A stretch of 33,426 nucleotides of DNA from Clostridiales bacterium (GTDB lineage Bacteria > Bacillota > Clostridia > Peptostreptococcales > NVVX01), in contig JAJOKP010000160.1 of NCBI GenBank assembly GCA_021129775.1, positions 1-33,426 on the forward strand, read 5' to 3'. Positions within the stretch are counted from its first letter, which is position 1; every line of letters starts with the position of its first letter. Shown one piece after another: positions 32,152-33,426 of the stretch. Below the pieces are notes generated by a model. The model was not told the origin of the DNA. It did not search any database and worked only from the letters and a program-made list of their open reading frames with translations. Made by a program: the position numbers and the translations under genes.

Positions 32152-32634
32152 ATGAAAACAAAAAAAATTGTGCTAACAGCTATTTTAATTGCAACTAGTT
32201 TTCTAGGAGCATACGTTAATTTCCCAGGAACTACAATTGCACTAGATTCAATGCCAGCATTTTTTGCAGCATTAATGATTAATCCGATAGTAGGATTGGT
32301 AGTTGGAGTATTTGGACATTTTTTTACTGCACTTCTTAGAGGGTTTCCTATGTCACTACCAGTTCATATGATGATTATGTTAGGAATGGCAATAACCATG
32401 TTAGCTTTTGGCTATACATATAAAATGCTGAAACTAAATGAGAAAGTAAAACTTTTAATTGCAATGCTAGTAGGGATATTTTTTAATGCACCAGTATCGT
32501 TGTTTCTAGTTTCAATGATAATAGGGTGGGGTATTTTTGCAATGTTACCAGTGTTACTATTAGGAGCATTAGTCAATATAGTTATAGCTGTTATTTTGTT
32601 TCAAGCGCTAAAAGGACGTGTAAAAATTGATTAG
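32152..32634 (+). CDS. cblT: ECF transporter S component, probable alpha-ribazole transporter CblT
   Basis: A 160-aa hydrophobic protein with about five or six membrane segments, the size and shape of ECF-type substrate-binding S components. The N-terminal pattern (ILIATSFLGAYVNFPGTTIA then DSMPAFFAALMINPIVG) is typical of the group. It is translationally linked to the following alpha-ribazole kinase-like gene; that pairing is the known CblT-CblS salvage arrangement in Firmicutes. Substrate assignment rests on this context; the shared ECF energising module (EcfA/T) is not in the window. Confidence 0.85.
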   Translation: MKTKKIVLTAILIATSFLGAYVNFPGTTIALDSMPAFFAALMINPIVGLVVGVFGHFFTALLRGFPMSLPVHMMIMLGMAITMLAFGYTYKMLKLNEKVKLLIAMLVGIFFNAPVSLFLVSMIIGWGIFAMLPVLLLGALVNIVIAVILFQALKGRVKID

Positions 32635-33334
32635 CAAAAAAGTTAGAGATTTAACTTTAATTGAAATGAGCGAAAAAGTTTTAGTTATTGCTGTAGACTC
32701 ATGTGGCGGAGTAGGAAGTAAAGAGATGGACGAATTGAAGGTCGATCCCTACTACGTTGGTAGATTTACTGCAAGAGTAGTTTTTATGGAAATTTTGTCG
32801 ACTGGCGCAAAAATAATAACTATTACAAATGGCGTTATGAATGAATTTAGTGAAACTGGCGAAAGAATTTTAGAAGGAATTATTGATGAATTAAAAGAAG
32901 CTAACATTGGGGAAGTAATTATCAATGGAAGCTCGGAAGAAAATTTTGAAACAGCAAATACGGGAGTAGCTATTACAGCAGTTGGTGTAGTTGACAAAGA
33001 GAGAATCAAGGTGAATAAGGATTTGGCGGGATTAAAAGTTGGGCTTATTGGAATTCCTAAAGTGGGCGATGAGATAAAATTGCAAAATGACCACGAAATT
33101 ATGAGTTATAAAGATATCTATTCACTCCTTAACAATAATGAAGTAGTAGAGATAATTCCAGTGGGGTCAAAAGGGATTATTGGTGAGTTAAAGCAAATTA
33201 ACTATGAGGTTATATTAAATATTGATTTACATGTAGATATTAATAAATCAGCTGGACCTGCTACATGTGCATTAGTTTTTTATCGTGGGGATATAATTGA
33301 AGGAGTAACACAAATTGGAGATGTAATGAAATGA
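32627..33334 (+). CDS. cblS: Alpha-ribazole kinase CblS (AIR-synthase-like)
   Basis: Would phosphorylate imported alpha-ribazole to alpha-ribazole phosphate for lower-ligand assembly, bypassing CobT. 235 aa with the PurM/AIR-synthase-like N-terminal pattern: VIAVDSCGGVGSKEMDEL near 20 and the glycine-bearing GLIGIPKVGDEI near 140. The start is TTG at 32627, overlapping the cblT stop by 8 nt, with AAAGGA 11 bases before; no better start lies near. Its TGA overlaps the next ATG by 4 nt. Confidence depends partly on the CblT partner. Confidence 0.83.
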   Translation: MISKKVRDLTLIEMSEKVLVIAVDSCGGVGSKEMDELKVDPYYVGRFTARVVFMEILSTGAKIITITNGVMNEFSETGERILEGIIDELKEANIGEVIINGSSEENFETANTGVAITAVGVVDKERIKVNKDLAGLKVGLIGIPKVGDEIKLQNDHEIMSYKDIYSLLNNNEVVEIIPVGSKGIIGELKQINYEVILNIDLHVDINKSAGPATCALVFYRGDIIEGVTQIGDVMK

Positions 33335-33426
33335 AAATATACTTAATAAGGCATGGAGAAACCTATGCAAATGTAGAAAAGCGCTATGTAGGCTTTACTA
33401 ATACAGCGCTAACGGAAAAAGGGAAG
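33331..33426 (+). CDS. cobC: Alpha-ribazole-phosphate phosphatase CobC (partial, runs off window)
   Basis: Only the first 32 residues are present, MKIYLIRHGETYANVEKRY and then GFTNTALTEKGK. The RHGE motif is the phosphohistidine active site of the histidine phosphatase family. Coupled by ATGA to cblS. In this setting the natural role is removing phosphate from alpha-ribazole phosphate or cobalamin phosphate; another phosphoglycerate-mutase-like activity is possible because the rest is missing. Confidence 0.85.
   Translation, partial: MKIYLIRHGETYANVEKRYVGFTNTALTEKGK

Overview
The window reads as a low-GC, Gram-positive anaerobe of the Clostridia. Signs of this are AT-rich DNA, strong AGGAGG-type ribosome sites, several TTG/GTG starts, TAXI and DctPQM TRAP transporters, an ATTGAAAC-ended CRISPR repeat of the kind seen with clostridial type I-B systems, and a B12-riboswitch operon with the alpha-ribazole salvage pair CblT/CblS. 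The species cannot be named from the sequence alone.

Layout. (1) 1-3.3 kb: a TAXI-type TRAP uptake system, made of a lipoprotein receptor and a fused 4TM/12TM permease, with a long inverted repeat between them. Nothing is recognisable in 1-177 apart from the receptor's ribosome site. (2) 3.5-11 kb: a metal-related region. On the minus strand lie feoA, feoB and a DUF1850 gene; on the plus strand a lone binding-protein lipoprotein ending in a Cys cluster; again on the minus strand a three-gene operon with two tandem SAM-binding, nicotianamine-synthase-like proteins and a UPF0104/LPG_synthase_TM membrane protein. TGATAA-type palindromes resembling Fur boxes sit at these promoters, and the feoA and methyltransferase promoters appear to be duplicated copies of one design. 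(3) 11.07-12.4 kb: a decayed copy of kbl (glycine C-acetyltransferase). (4) 12.5-22.7 kb: a sigma-54-controlled cluster of activator, 2-oxoacid/acetoin dehydrogenase E1alpha, E1beta, E2 and E3, with a complete DctPQM TRAP transporter and a PPC-domain protein inserted between E1 and E2. (5) 22.8-25.2 kb: a structured repeat shared with the feoA-feoB gap, a Fur-like promoter, a frameshifted membrane-protein gene and the intact kbl. The same membrane-gene tail plus kbl occurs at 11.07 kb, so the sigma-54 cluster is bracketed by direct repeats about 12.8 kb apart. (6) 25.3-28.3 kb: a short CRISPR array without cas genes, a broken HEPN toxin gene with an intact MNT partner, a small unknown gene and an AlbA_2/Schlafen-like ATP-binding protein, a typical defence and accessory stretch. 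(7) 28.4-33.4 kb: a cobalamin riboswitch with terminator, then cbiP, cbiB, cobD, cblT, cblS and the start of cobC, for the late (lower-ligand) steps of B12 synthesis and salvage.

How they work together. Region 2 looks like an iron- or metal-responsive uptake module: Fe(II) through FeoB, a metal or chelate captured by the lipoprotein, and possibly a small SAM-derived ligand made by the tandem NAS-like proteins. Region 4 looks like import of a carboxylate followed by thiamine-dependent oxidative cleavage of it or a derivative, switched on by the sigma-54 activator. Region 7 converts cobyric acid precursors and scavenged alpha-ribazole to cobalamin under B12 feedback.

The best candidates for something undescribed are the putative metallophore-like operon with its shared promoters (8.5-11 kb), the TRAP transporter embedded in the dehydrogenase operon, and the repeated structured element at 5.86 and 22.81 kb.
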